From: Deltaproteobacteria bacterium
Lineage (GTDB): Bacteria > Desulfobacterota > DSM-4660 > Desulfatiglandales > HGW-15
Reading direction: 5' to 3'
DNA: 24,134 nucleotides
NCBI GenBank assembly: GCA_020060215.1
Contig: JAGVAP010000137.1
Coordinates: forward strand, 1 to 24,134
Positions 8,092 to 15,077 of this stretch are shown in pieces. How positions within the stretch are numbered: position 1 is the first letter of the stretch; each line of letters opens with the position of its first letter. Below the pieces are notes generated by a model. It saw only the letters and a list, made by a program, of their open reading frames with translations, searched no databases and had not been told where the DNA came from. The translations under genes were made by a program, and so were the position numbers.

Positions 8092-9174
8092 CTACCTCCT
8101 CAACAGTCTCTCGAGGGTGGGAAACGAGCTGAACTCATTCGGGAACTGCACCGGCAGGTCCGGGCACAGATAGGAGGAGTCGAGCTGTGCCAGGCTGTTG
8201 ACGCCGAGGAGCGCCATGGCCACATGGATCTCGTTCTCGAGGATCTCCAGCATGCGCGTCAAGGCCTCTTCGCCCCCCGCCGCCAGTGCCCATGCCTGGA
8301 GCTTCCCCAGCCCCACGGCCCTGGCGCCGAGGGCCATGGCCTTGAGCACATCGGTGCCCCGCAGGAACCCGCCGTCGACGACCACTTCCGCCCTGCCCTC
8401 CACCGCCTTCACCACCTCGGATAGCGCATCCACGCTGCCGCAGCAGTGATCGAGCTGCCTCCCTCCATGGTTCGAGACATAGACCACGTCCACTCCGTGC
8501 TCCACGGCCAGCCGGGCATCTTCGGCCGTGGCGATGCCCTTGACGATGACAGGCAAGCCCCCAAGTCTCTTCTTGATCCTGTCCACCAGACCCCATGTCA
8601 TTCCGGCCTGGTAGTTGAACCCGGTCCGGGGCTTGCCCCTGCGTCCGGGAGGCGCATAGCGGTTGAACAGGTCCCGCTCGCGCCTGCTGTAGATGGCGAT
8701 GTCCACGGTCAGGCAGAAACCCCGGCATCGCGCCTTCTCCACGCGGTCCAGGTAGGCGTCCAGCCAATCATCGTCGCCCTGCCTGTAGAGCTGAAAGACG
8801 AGGTTCTCCCTTCCCGCCAGGGCGGCGTCCTCCAGGTTCAACTCACTGACGGAGCTCAGGAACATCAGGCTTCCAAACCCGGCAGCCGCCCGCAGCGAGG
8901 GAAGACCGCCCTCGGCGTGGAACTGGCTCATTCCGCCCAAAGGGGCGAAGAAGACGGGAATCCGCAGCCTGCAGCCGAGGAGTGTGGTGGACGTGTCGAT
9001 GGAAGTGACGTCCCGCAGCACCCGCGGACGGAACGCCAGCCGATCCAAAGCCTGGCGGTTGCGCCTGAGGGTCGTCTCGGACTCGGTGCCCCCGCTGACG
9101 TGGTCCCAGAGATCCGGGGTCATCTGACGATTCGCCTTGAACACGATCTCCTGGATCGTTTCAAACCCGCTCAT
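8092..9174 (-). CDS. FMN-dependent alpha-hydroxy acid dehydrogenase/oxidase family protein
   Basis: TIM-barrel flavoenzyme of the lactate dehydrogenase/glycolate oxidase family, 360 aa, oxidising a 2-hydroxy acid to a 2-keto acid. Key parts: FAPLGGMSQFHAEGG at 76-90, LTVDIAIYSRRERDLFNRY at 155-173, the FMN-binding lysine in VIVKGIATAEDA (Lys212), the catalytic His236 in SNHGGRQLD, and VVVDGGFLRGTDVLKAMALG at 265-283. The start at 9174 is chosen because the family fold begins there; a purine-rich GGGAGAGAG lies upstream. No membrane segment is seen, so the electron acceptor is unclear. It converges on the aconitase X operon and may share its pathway, though it also could serve unrelated lactate or glycolate metabolism. 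Confidence 0.9.
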   Translation of the reverse strand: MSGFETIQEIVFKANRQMTPDLWDHVSGGTESETTLRRNRQALDRLAFRPRVLRDVTSIDTSTTLLGCRLRIPVFFAPLGGMSQFHAEGGLPSLRAAAGFGSLMFLSSVSELNLEDAALAGRENLVFQLYRQGDDDWLDAYLDRVEKARCRGFCLTVDIAIYSRRERDLFNRYAPPGRRGKPRTGFNYQAGMTWGLVDRIKKRLGGLPVIVKGIATAEDARLAVEHGVDVVYVSNHGGRQLDHCCGSVDALSEVVKAVEGRAEVVVDGGFLRGTDVLKAMALGARAVGLGKLQAWALAAGGEEALTRMLEILENEIHVAMALLGVNSLAQLDSSYLCPDLPVQFPNEFSSFPTLERLLRR

Positions 9175-9245
9175 ATTCGTTCTCTCTCCCTTTTGTGATG
9201 GTTTAACCCCATGGTTACCTTTGCCAGCCCTGACGCCGGCTCCTG

Positions 9246-9315
9246 GATGCTCGATTTCCTGGATTCCGTCGGCCGGTGCAATTCCCAAATATCCGGCACC
9301 CCAGCATCGAGCATC
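9246..9315. repeat. Imperfect palindrome upstream of the hydroxy-acid dehydrogenase
   Basis: GATGCTCGAT at 9246-9255 pairs exactly with ATCGAGCATC at 9306-9315, and CTGG (9259-9262) with CCAG (9301-9304) extends the stem. The loop is about 40 bases. It lies in the 206-bp gap before the gene and would form in its leader or just upstream. It looks like a dispersed spacer repeat. Confidence 0.5.
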
Positions 9316-9380
9316 AAGCCTCTGCACAAGAGCGCAACCCTTTCCAGCGTACCGGCGCGCCCTGAAAAGAACCTTCCATG

Positions 9381-9980
9381 TCAGGATTGGCGATCCGCGA
9401 TCTTCACCCGAAAGTGGAATTCGATCTCACCGTTCCCAACCATCCTCTTCAAACGGATAAGGGTTCCATTTTGGAGGCCGGCAGGGACATCAAGGGTGAA
9501 GACCAGGGTATCCCGACCCGTGTGGAGCCGGATATCCCTCTCCGTACCCTTGACGGCCTCTTCGGAGGTAAGGGGAAGATCGTGGACGTGGGGATCGGAT
9601 GGATAAGGACCGGCACCCACCCGGCGTGATGAAGCCTCTCCGAATGCTCTTCTCCTGCGTGAGAATATCCGTGCGAATCCTCCCCCCCTGCATCGACCGC
9701 CCGGGTAACAGCTCTCCTCAAAGGAATCGAAGATCGGGGGACGGTAACGAGGGGTTTCGACGAGGGGACCGCGGCCCAGATCGTACCGATCCCTCTTCTC
9801 CCTGTGGATCAGGAAGTCGTAGGCCTCGTGGATCTCCTTGAACCGGCCCTCGGCCTCGGGGTCGTCGCTGTTCGTGTCGGGGTGATGGAGGAGGGCCAGT
9901 CTTCTGTATGCGACCTTGATTTCGGCCTCGTCTGCGTCCCTCGCGACCCCGAGAATTCCGTAGTAGTCTTTTCTCTGCAT
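9381..9980 (-). CDS. Small J-domain co-chaperone (DnaJ/CbpA-like, no zinc finger)
   Basis: A 199-aa Hsp70 co-chaperone. The J-domain is complete (residues 4-68) with DYYGILGV at the start, the His33-Pro34-Asp35 signature that stimulates DnaK, and FKEIHEAYDFL in the last helices. A poorly conserved arginine-rich linker (about 75-125) replaces the Gly/Phe region. The C-terminal 65 residues (LPLTSEEAVKGTERDI, then VPAGLQNGTLIRLKRMV) match one DnaJ substrate-binding domain. There is no CxxCxGxG zinc finger and no second C-terminal domain, so it is shorter than DnaJ or CbpA (about 300-380 aa). Its partners in this window are not evident; neighbours on the same strand are 200-270 bp away. Confidence 0.87.
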   Translation of the reverse strand: MQRKDYYGILGVARDADEAEIKVAYRRLALLHHPDTNSDDPEAEGRFKEIHEAYDFLIHREKRDRYDLGRGPLVETPRYRPPIFDSFEESCYPGGRCRGGGFARIFSRRRRAFGEASSRRVGAGPYPSDPHVHDLPLTSEEAVKGTERDIRLHTGRDTLVFTLDVPAGLQNGTLIRLKRMVGNGEIEFHFRVKIADRQS

Positions 9981-10017
9981 GATTGAAGGGAACCCCTTTT
10001 GAATGGGGCGGAGTATA

Positions 10018-10053
10018 GGCGAGTCGACCCCTGGACGTCAAGGACGACTCGCC
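10018..10053. repeat. 9-bp perfect inverted repeat upstream of the J-domain gene
   Basis: GGCGAGTCG (10018-10026) pairs perfectly with CGACTCGCC (10045-10053) around an 18-base loop. It lies 38-73 bases before the J-domain start codon, so it could be an operator, a leader hairpin or a terminator of the upstream radical SAM transcript. It has no U-run. Confidence 0.45.
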
Positions 10054-10204
10054 CTGCGACGAAAGGGTCCGGATGGTTTCGGGGACCGCCTGCCGATCAG
10101 GAGACAGCATCCTTACCGAGGGGAAGTAGGTCCCGGTTCTCCGGATGTCCCTGGTTACGAGATCCAATCCCTGTGCGGCCGCATGTGCCCCCGGCGAAGC
10201 GGTT

Positions 10205-10230
10205 CCCTCCGCAGCCTTGGCGCAGGAGGG
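10205..10230 (-). terminator. Candidate hairpin just after the radical SAM gene
   Basis: CCCTCCGC (10205-10212) pairs with GC and GGAGGG (10222-10230) with one bulged base and a 9-base loop, 20 bases past the radical SAM stop codon. There is no clear U-tract, so termination is uncertain. Confidence 0.3.
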
Positions 10231-10249
10231 TCGTCCTCGGTCTCTTTCC

Positions 10250-11581
10250 TCAGGGTGTCACGTCCGTGAACTGGGTAAAGAAGGCCGATTCGTCGTAGAG
10301 CCGCTGGGCCGTAACGGCATGCTTCCGCATGAGGCCTGCAATCTCTTCCATGGCCTCCAGCACCACCGCACAGTGGAGCCTCATGAGCTGGCAGTATTGA
10401 AGGAGCCGCTCCGGTGTGCTGATATGGGCCTGGACCGGACAACGGCCGCCGCAATAGGAATGCACACCGCACGCCTTGCAGCCCAGCCTCTTCTTGTAGT
10501 CCACCAGGGTGGAGAGATCGAAATCCCGGAATACCGGCGTACCGTCCGGTGCAATCCGGCCGATGGACATCTCCATGGGCAGATCGGCACAGGAATGGAT
10601 GGTCCCTGCAATGAGGTCGAAGTTGTCCGCCACCTCCACGCCGCATCCGGAAGAACCGCGGTTCTTCCCGGTAAGGATATACAGGACGAGCTCGTTCAGA
10701 TGCGCGACCGGAAGGACTCGCCCCCCGCCCAGCCAGCGGAGGTATTCGTGAAGGACCTTCCTCAGGTCTTTTTCATATTCGTGGAGATACCGCTCGAAAC
10801 CCTCGAAGGGTTCGCTCGTCTCCACCCAGTGCCAGAAGAACTGATCCGCCATCCCCTTTTCGTGGAGATGGAGGAATTCCCGGAAGCAGTCGTCCAGCGA
10901 CTGCCCCTCCCGAAGGGTGGACCAGATGAGCACCTTTCCCTCCCGCTCACCGGAGATTCGCGCCAGCCCCTGCCGTATCCGCGCAAGACTCGTCCCCATG
11001 CGGATGGCGTCGTGCTGCTCCATCCCGCCGTCCACGGAGACGGAATAGAGGAAGATCCTCCTGGCGAGATCCGGATGCTGCAGGGCGAACGGCTCGAGCA
11101 GGTGCCCGTTCGTGTAGATCATGTACCGCATGGAGAGGTGGGGGGCTTCGGTGTCGATGACGCGCACCACGCCCTTTAAAGCATCCACGGCGAGGAGGGG
11201 TTCTCCGCCGTAGAAGCAGACCGCCCCTTCTGTGGAACCGCCGGCCTGCACCAGCCTGATGATGCAGCGGCCGTCGCGCTCCGGGTCCGCCTCAAACCCG
11301 GAAAGGGAGCGGAGGTCTTCCGTGTCACCGGAGTCGGTGACGGCACCGTTGATGCAGCCGCGGCATCGGGCAAAACATCTGCGGGTCACGGTGAGATGGA
11401 TGGTGGAGAAGGACCGTTCCACGACGGGATGCCGACCGCGGGGGAATCGGGAGAGCCGAACGGATCCCGGCCTGCCGAGGTCGCCGAAGAGGGGATGGGG
11501 GAATCCCCCGGTTGGATCCAGGGCCGGAGCAGGCACGGTTGAAACGGGCATGGGAGAGGGATGACCGGATCTCTTTACCAT
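10250..11581 (-). CDS. Radical SAM enzyme with C-terminal SPASM domain (orphan)
   Basis: A 443-aa radical SAM protein. The [4Fe-4S]-SAM triad is Cys69-x3-Cys73-x2-Cys76 (RRCFARCRGC), followed by FYGGEPLL at 123-130. The C-terminus fits the SPASM pattern exactly: Cys313-x12-Gly-x4-Cys331, then Cys368-x2-Cys371-x5-Cys377-x3-Cys381 and Cys397, which should bind two auxiliary clusters. SPASM enzymes usually modify peptides or proteins (sactipeptide, PqqE, sulfatase-maturase types). The first 55 residues are proline-rich and low in family character, but GAGGTA 8 bases before the 11581 start supports it. No sulfatase, RRE-domain gene or obvious precursor peptide is adjacent. The divergent neighbour is a small membrane protein. 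Target unknown. Confidence 0.92.
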   Translation of the reverse strand: MVKRSGHPSPMPVSTVPAPALDPTGGFPHPLFGDLGRPGSVRLSRFPRGRHPVVERSFSTIHLTVTRRCFARCRGCINGAVTDSGDTEDLRSLSGFEADPERDGRCIIRLVQAGGSTEGAVCFYGGEPLLAVDALKGVVRVIDTEAPHLSMRYMIYTNGHLLEPFALQHPDLARRIFLYSVSVDGGMEQHDAIRMGTSLARIRQGLARISGEREGKVLIWSTLREGQSLDDCFREFLHLHEKGMADQFFWHWVETSEPFEGFERYLHEYEKDLRKVLHEYLRWLGGGRVLPVAHLNELVLYILTGKNRGSSGCGVEVADNFDLIAGTIHSCADLPMEMSIGRIAPDGTPVFRDFDLSTLVDYKKRLGCKACGVHSYCGGRCPVQAHISTPERLLQYCQLMRLHCAVVLEAMEEIAGLMRKHAVTAQRLYDESAFFTQFTDVTP

Positions 11582-11625
11582 ATTCTACCTCAGAAATTGC
11601 CGCTATTCGCCAAGGCGCGGGTCGG

Positions 11626-11653
11626 TTGACGGTCCAGTGTCGGGCTTTATTTT
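11626..11653 (+). promoter_or_regulatory. Candidate promoter of the small membrane protein gene
   Basis: TTGACG (11626-11631), a 16-base spacer and TATTTT (11648-11653) match the sigma-70 consensus five of six and four of six. It lies about 36 bases before the start codon at 11689, in the divergent gap shared with the radical SAM gene. Confidence 0.4.
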
Positions 11654-11688
11654 ATCAGAAAGGGTCCAAGGAAGTTAAGGGGGTAAGA

Positions 11689-12036
11689 ATGATGCAAGAT
11701 ATTCTGATCATCACGTTCCTGCTCGTAACCTTCTTTGCCGCCATCTTCGTGATCCCGGGGCTGATGGTGAGGAGGGCCGCGTACAAGGTCATCGATACCT
11801 TCTGCAGGTACGAGGCGCTGGAACCCCGGAAGGCAAGGGAACAGGGAGAAATGGGGCTGAACCCGCCCACCTTTTTCGAAAGGTTTCTCAAGCCCCGGGA
11901 CTACAAGCCCCACGCGCTGCAGATGCTGCACCAGGCGGACGTCGTCCGCTTCACGGAAGATGGAAAGCTGTATATGGATCAGGATAAGCTCCATGAAGGG
12001 CTGCGGTGCAAGCCTATGGAGAACGTCAACGCCTGA
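11689..12036 (+). CDS. Small one-helix membrane protein, function unknown
   Basis: A 115-aa protein I do not recognise. One strongly hydrophobic helix spans residues 5-26 (ILIITFLLVTFFAAIFVIPG), followed by positively charged RRAAYK, so the remaining 85 residues should face the cytoplasm. That part is charged, ends in a compact region (HALQMLHQADVVRFTEDGKLYM) that could be a small winged-helix-like or tail domain, and has two cysteines. The start is supported by AAGGGGG about 6 bases upstream; two ATG codons stand in tandem. It is transcribed away from the radical SAM gene and converges on mnmA with only 27 bp between. The codon-like look and good ribosome-binding site support a real gene; its role is open. 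Confidence 0.8.
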   Translation: MMQDILIITFLLVTFFAAIFVIPGLMVRRAAYKVIDTFCRYEALEPRKAREQGEMGLNPPTFFERFLKPRDYKPHALQMLHQADVVRFTEDGKLYMDQDKLHEGLRCKPMENVNA

Positions 12037-12063
12037 TTCGAAACGACAAGTAGGGAACTTCAG

Positions 12064-13140
12064 CTAAAGAGGACCGCTGTCTGCGATGACTCCTCCGCCG
12101 AGCACAATCTCTCCATCGTAGAAGACGGCCGACTGCCCCGGCGTGACCGCGGAGACCGGAGACTCGAAGCGGACGAGGGTCCTGCGGTTCGGGAGAGGCG
12201 ATAGGGCGGCGGGCGCTTCCCGGGCGGTGGAGCGGATCTTCACCTTCACCATGGTCGTCGCGCTCGGCTCTTCGACGGCAATCCAGTTGCACTCCGCGAC
12301 CACGCACGAATCCGTGAGCGTCTCGTCTTCCGGACCGACAATCAGCCTGTTCCGCTCCGCATCGATCGCCAGCACGTAGAGCGGCACCGGAAAGGAGATG
12401 CCCAACCCCCTCCGCTGGCCCAGGGTATACTTCCAGAATCCCGTGTGTCTTCCGAGGACCCGGCCTTCGCGGTCCACGATCTCCCCCTCGCGGTCTTCCT
12501 GCCGGATGATGTCGCAGAGGTCCCCGGCGTAAAAGTCCTGGCTCTCCTTTCTGTCGTGAACGGGCAGGCCCGCTTCCCTCGCAATCCCCCGGACCTCCTC
12601 CTTGGTCTTCCCCCCCAAGGGGAGAAGGATGGTGGAGAGCTGTCCCTGAGAAAGCCGGTAGAGGAAGTAGGACTGATCCTTGCGGGTATCCACCCCCTTT
12701 TTCAGAAGCTGCCTCTTGGACCGCGGGTCCTGCTCGACTCTGGCGTAGTGGCCGGTGGCGAAACGATCGAAGACAAGCCCGGATTCGCCGGCGAGCCTGG
12801 GCAGCAACCCGAACTTGACCAGCTGGTTGCAGCGGACGCAGGGGTTGGGGGTTTTGCCCGCAAGGTATTCCTCGCGGAAATTGCGCAGGACGAGGTCCTC
12901 GTAATCCTTTGAGAGATCGATCACGGTATGGGAGATCCCGAGGCGGGAGCACACCTCACGGGCGGACTCGATGTCCTCTCCCTCGTCGGGTCCGAAGCAG
13001 GCGCTCTTCTTCACCAGGAAACCGCCGGCCTCCGGCCAGAGCTTCATGGTGACGCCGGAGACGTGATGCCCGGCCTTGACAAGAAGGAGGGCGGTCACCG
13101 AGGAATCAATGCCGCCGCTCATACCGACTACAATCTTCAT
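12064..13140 (-). CDS. mnmA: tRNA-specific 2-thiouridylase MnmA
   Basis: Makes the 2-thio group of uridine 34 in Lys, Glu and Gln tRNAs, using ATP and a sulfur-relay persulfide; 358 aa, normal length, cytoplasmic. The PP-loop GMSGGIDSS is at 6-14, the catalytic nucleophile Cys101 in NPCVRCN at 99-105, the FATGHYAR segment at 127-134, KDQSYFLYRLSQ at 154-165, and GFWKYTLGQRRGLGI later. The second catalytic cysteine, normally in an ESQxxCF context, is absent: the site reads ESQDFY with Tyr204, and a cysteine follows only at 209. The start at 13140 is the standard MKIVVGMSGG opening; its ribosome-binding site is weak. No sulfur-relay gene is next to it. Confidence 0.95.
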   Translation of the reverse strand: MKIVVGMSGGIDSSVTALLLVKAGHHVSGVTMKLWPEAGGFLVKKSACFGPDEGEDIESAREVCSRLGISHTVIDLSKDYEDLVLRNFREEYLAGKTPNPCVRCNQLVKFGLLPRLAGESGLVFDRFATGHYARVEQDPRSKRQLLKKGVDTRKDQSYFLYRLSQGQLSTILLPLGGKTKEEVRGIAREAGLPVHDRKESQDFYAGDLCDIIRQEDREGEIVDREGRVLGRHTGFWKYTLGQRRGLGISFPVPLYVLAIDAERNRLIVGPEDETLTDSCVVAECNWIAVEEPSATTMVKVKIRSTAREAPAALSPLPNRRTLVRFESPVSAVTPGQSAVFYDGEIVLGGGVIADSGPL

Positions 13141-13276
13141 GCTCTCTCTTTTCTGTCCCCTTACTCTTCTCCATCTTCCGAGTCTATGGAGATTCCTCCG
13201 GTGCGTCAAGCCCCTCCCGACCTCCCCTGAACCTGATGCAGGAGCCTACGGACGCAACCAAGTCCCGCCACGAAGA

Positions 13277-13331
13277 CACAAAGACACCAAGAAGAATATT
13301 CTGGTTTTCTTCGTGACTTGGTGTCTTTGTG
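13277..13331. repeat. 15-bp perfect inverted repeat (CACAAAGACACCAAG family)
   Basis: CACAAAGACACCAAG at 13277-13291 pairs perfectly with 13317-13331. An inner GAAGAA/TTCTTC pair (13291-13296, 13307-13312) can form an alternative stem, and GCCAC/GTGGC extends it outside with a bulge. I recall this A- and C-rich repeat as a common dispersed spacer element. It lies in the 263-bp gap between divergent mnmA and the acyl-ACP synthetase gene, ending about 70 bases before the latter. Confidence 0.65.
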
Positions 13332-13403
13332 GCAGATCTTTTCTGCAGAGGTATATCTGCATCGACGGCTCCATGACTTATATTATGGTAAACCGGGGCT
13401 CCC

Positions 13404-14945
13404 ATGATCCTTCATCACCGATTCATAGAAACCGCCCGTCGCTACAGCTCGAAGATGTCGGTCATCGATCGCACCGGGCACAGGAGGCTCACATACCGTC
13501 GCATCCTGATCGGTTCGCTGATCCTGGCCCGTCGGATACAGATGATGCCGGACTGCTACATTGGGGTGATGGTGCCGAACTCTGCCGCATCCTTTCTGGC
13601 GGTCCTGGGAACGGTCGTGGCGGGGAAGATCCCCGTCATGATCAACTATTCGACAGGTGCAGTACAAAACTACAGCCATGCGAAGGAAACCTGCGGCTTC
13701 CAGACCTTGCTGACGTCCAGGGCACTGCTGAGGAAGCTCCGTCTACCGCAAGCCAGGGGGATGATCTGCCTCGAAGATCTCTGGGCCGGTGTCAGACGGA
13801 TGGAGAAAGCCGCGGCGGTCTTCAGAAGCGCGATGCCTCTCCCCCTGCTGATTCGATCGGTGTGGAATTCAGACCAGGACGATACGGCCGTCATCCTGTT
13901 CACCAGTGGAAGCGAGAAGGAGCCGAAGGCGGTCCCCCTGACTCACAGGAATATCGCGGCCAATCTCAGGGACCTCATCCAGGTTTTTGAGTTGACGGAC
14001 AAAGACTCCATCTTTTCCATCCTCCCCCTGTTCCACGTCTTCGGCCATACCATCCATTTCTGGCTCCCTCTGACCATGGGCATGACCGCCGTCACCTACG
14101 CCAATCCGCTGGACTACAGGAGAATACCGGCCATCATTCGAGAAGAAAAGCCCACCATCCTCACGGCCACCCCGGCCTTCCTGGGCGGGTACCTCCGCGA
14201 AGCCGGGCCGGGGGATTTCACATCTCTGCGCCTCATCGTCGCAGGGGCGGACAGGGTTCCGGACTGGATCCGTGACGCCTACCTCAAGGAGCACGGCAAA
14301 GAGCTCCTTGAGGGCTACGGCACCACGGAGACCTCTCCGGTGATTTCGGTCAACACGCCCCGGGCAAACCGACCCGGCAGCATCGGCAGGCCGCTCCCTT
14401 CCGTGAAGGTCCGCATTGCCGATATCGAAACGGGTGCACCCCTGCCCCGGGGGAACGAAGGCAAAATCCTCGTCAAAGGGGATCTCGTCATGAAGGGGTA
14501 TCTGCGGGACGTGGTGGAGACATCCCTCCGAATCAGGGACGGCTGGTACGATACCGGCGATATGGGGGTGATGGATTCCGAAGGCTTTCTCTGGCACAAG
14601 GGAAGACTGAGACGATTCGTCAAGATCGGAGGGGAAATGGTATCGCTGGTGCGGGTGGAGAGTGTCCTGGAATCGTTGTTGCCTGAGGGGGTTGATGGTG
14701 CCGTGGTGGAGGTTCCGGATCCACGAAAGGGCGCCAAGCTGGTCGTGGCGGTTACGGGGGAGGTCGATCAAAAAGAGCTGGTTCGCCGGCTGGCCGGGAA
14801 ACTGCCTCCCATCGCGGTACCGAGAGAGTTCGTCCGATTCGATGAATTGCCCAGGATGGGAAGCGGGAAATCCGATTTCAGGAAGATCACCGCCATGGTC
14901 GGGAAGAGGCTCCTGGATGCGCACCGTCTTCCGCCCCGTGAATAG
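13404..14945 (+). CDS. Stand-alone acyl-ACP synthetase-like adenylating enzyme (Aas ligase domain)
   Basis: AMP-forming fatty-acid ligase of 513 aa that most resembles the ligase half of Aas, which charges fatty acids onto acyl carrier protein for phospholipid repair. Seen: LTYRRILIGSLILARR near 29-44, P-loop FTSGSEKEPKAVPLTH at 166-181, EGYGTTETSPVISVNTP at 303-319, GWYDTGDMG at 380-388, GRLRRFVKIGGEMVSLVRVE at 400-419 and the C-terminal lysine Lys489 in GSGKSDFRK. The acyltransferase half of true Aas is missing, both here and in the adjacent DNA. No signal or membrane segment is clear. Upstream GGGGC is a weak ribosome-binding site. It stands alone between a palindrome-bearing gap and a terminator hairpin. 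It may alternatively be a plain acyl-CoA ligase. Confidence 0.88.
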   Translation: MILHHRFIETARRYSSKMSVIDRTGHRRLTYRRILIGSLILARRIQMMPDCYIGVMVPNSAASFLAVLGTVVAGKIPVMINYSTGAVQNYSHAKETCGFQTLLTSRALLRKLRLPQARGMICLEDLWAGVRRMEKAAAVFRSAMPLPLLIRSVWNSDQDDTAVILFTSGSEKEPKAVPLTHRNIAANLRDLIQVFELTDKDSIFSILPLFHVFGHTIHFWLPLTMGMTAVTYANPLDYRRIPAIIREEKPTILTATPAFLGGYLREAGPGDFTSLRLIVAGADRVPDWIRDAYLKEHGKELLEGYGTTETSPVISVNTPRANRPGSIGRPLPSVKVRIADIETGAPLPRGNEGKILVKGDLVMKGYLRDVVETSLRIRDGWYDTGDMGVMDSEGFLWHKGRLRRFVKIGGEMVSLVRVESVLESLLPEGVDGAVVEVPDPRKGAKLVVAVTGEVDQKELVRRLAGKLPPIAVPREFVRFDELPRMGSGKSDFRKITAMVGKRLLDAHRLPPRE

Positions 14946-14975
14946 CCGCCCGCCGAAACGACCGAACCGGGCGGC
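14945..14975 (+). terminator. Hairpin at the end of the acyl-ACP synthetase gene
   Basis: GCCGCCCG (14945-14952) pairs perfectly with CGGGCGGC (14968-14975) around a 15-base loop, starting on the last base of the stop codon. There is no U-run, so it may stabilise the mRNA end rather than terminate by itself. Confidence 0.4.
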
Positions 14976-15035
14976 CTGGAGTGACCGTCCGAAATGCAGC
15001 TTGAATCAGTTGCATACCTTCCTGGATGCCGGTCG

Positions 15036-15071
15036 AAAACACCGTCCCGGCGGAAGCCGGAACCCCGGTGT
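15036..15071 (-). terminator. Rho-independent-like terminator of the DUF1846 gene
   Basis: Read on the minus strand just after the DUF1846 stop, ACACCG (15071-15066) pairs with CGGTGT (15044-15039) and an inner CCGGC/GCCGG stem (15060-15056 with 15051-15047) closes on TTCC. A short TTTT run follows. This is a good two-step hairpin with a brief U-tract. Confidence 0.55.
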
Positions 15072-15077
15072 CCCTGC

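Noticed and set aside
8092..11581. A mycofactocin-like cluster (hydroxy-acid dehydrogenase plus SPASM enzyme)
   Set aside because: No MftA precursor, MftB, creatininase or glycosyltransferase is present, a J-domain gene separates the two, and the dehydrogenase lacks MftD-like segments.
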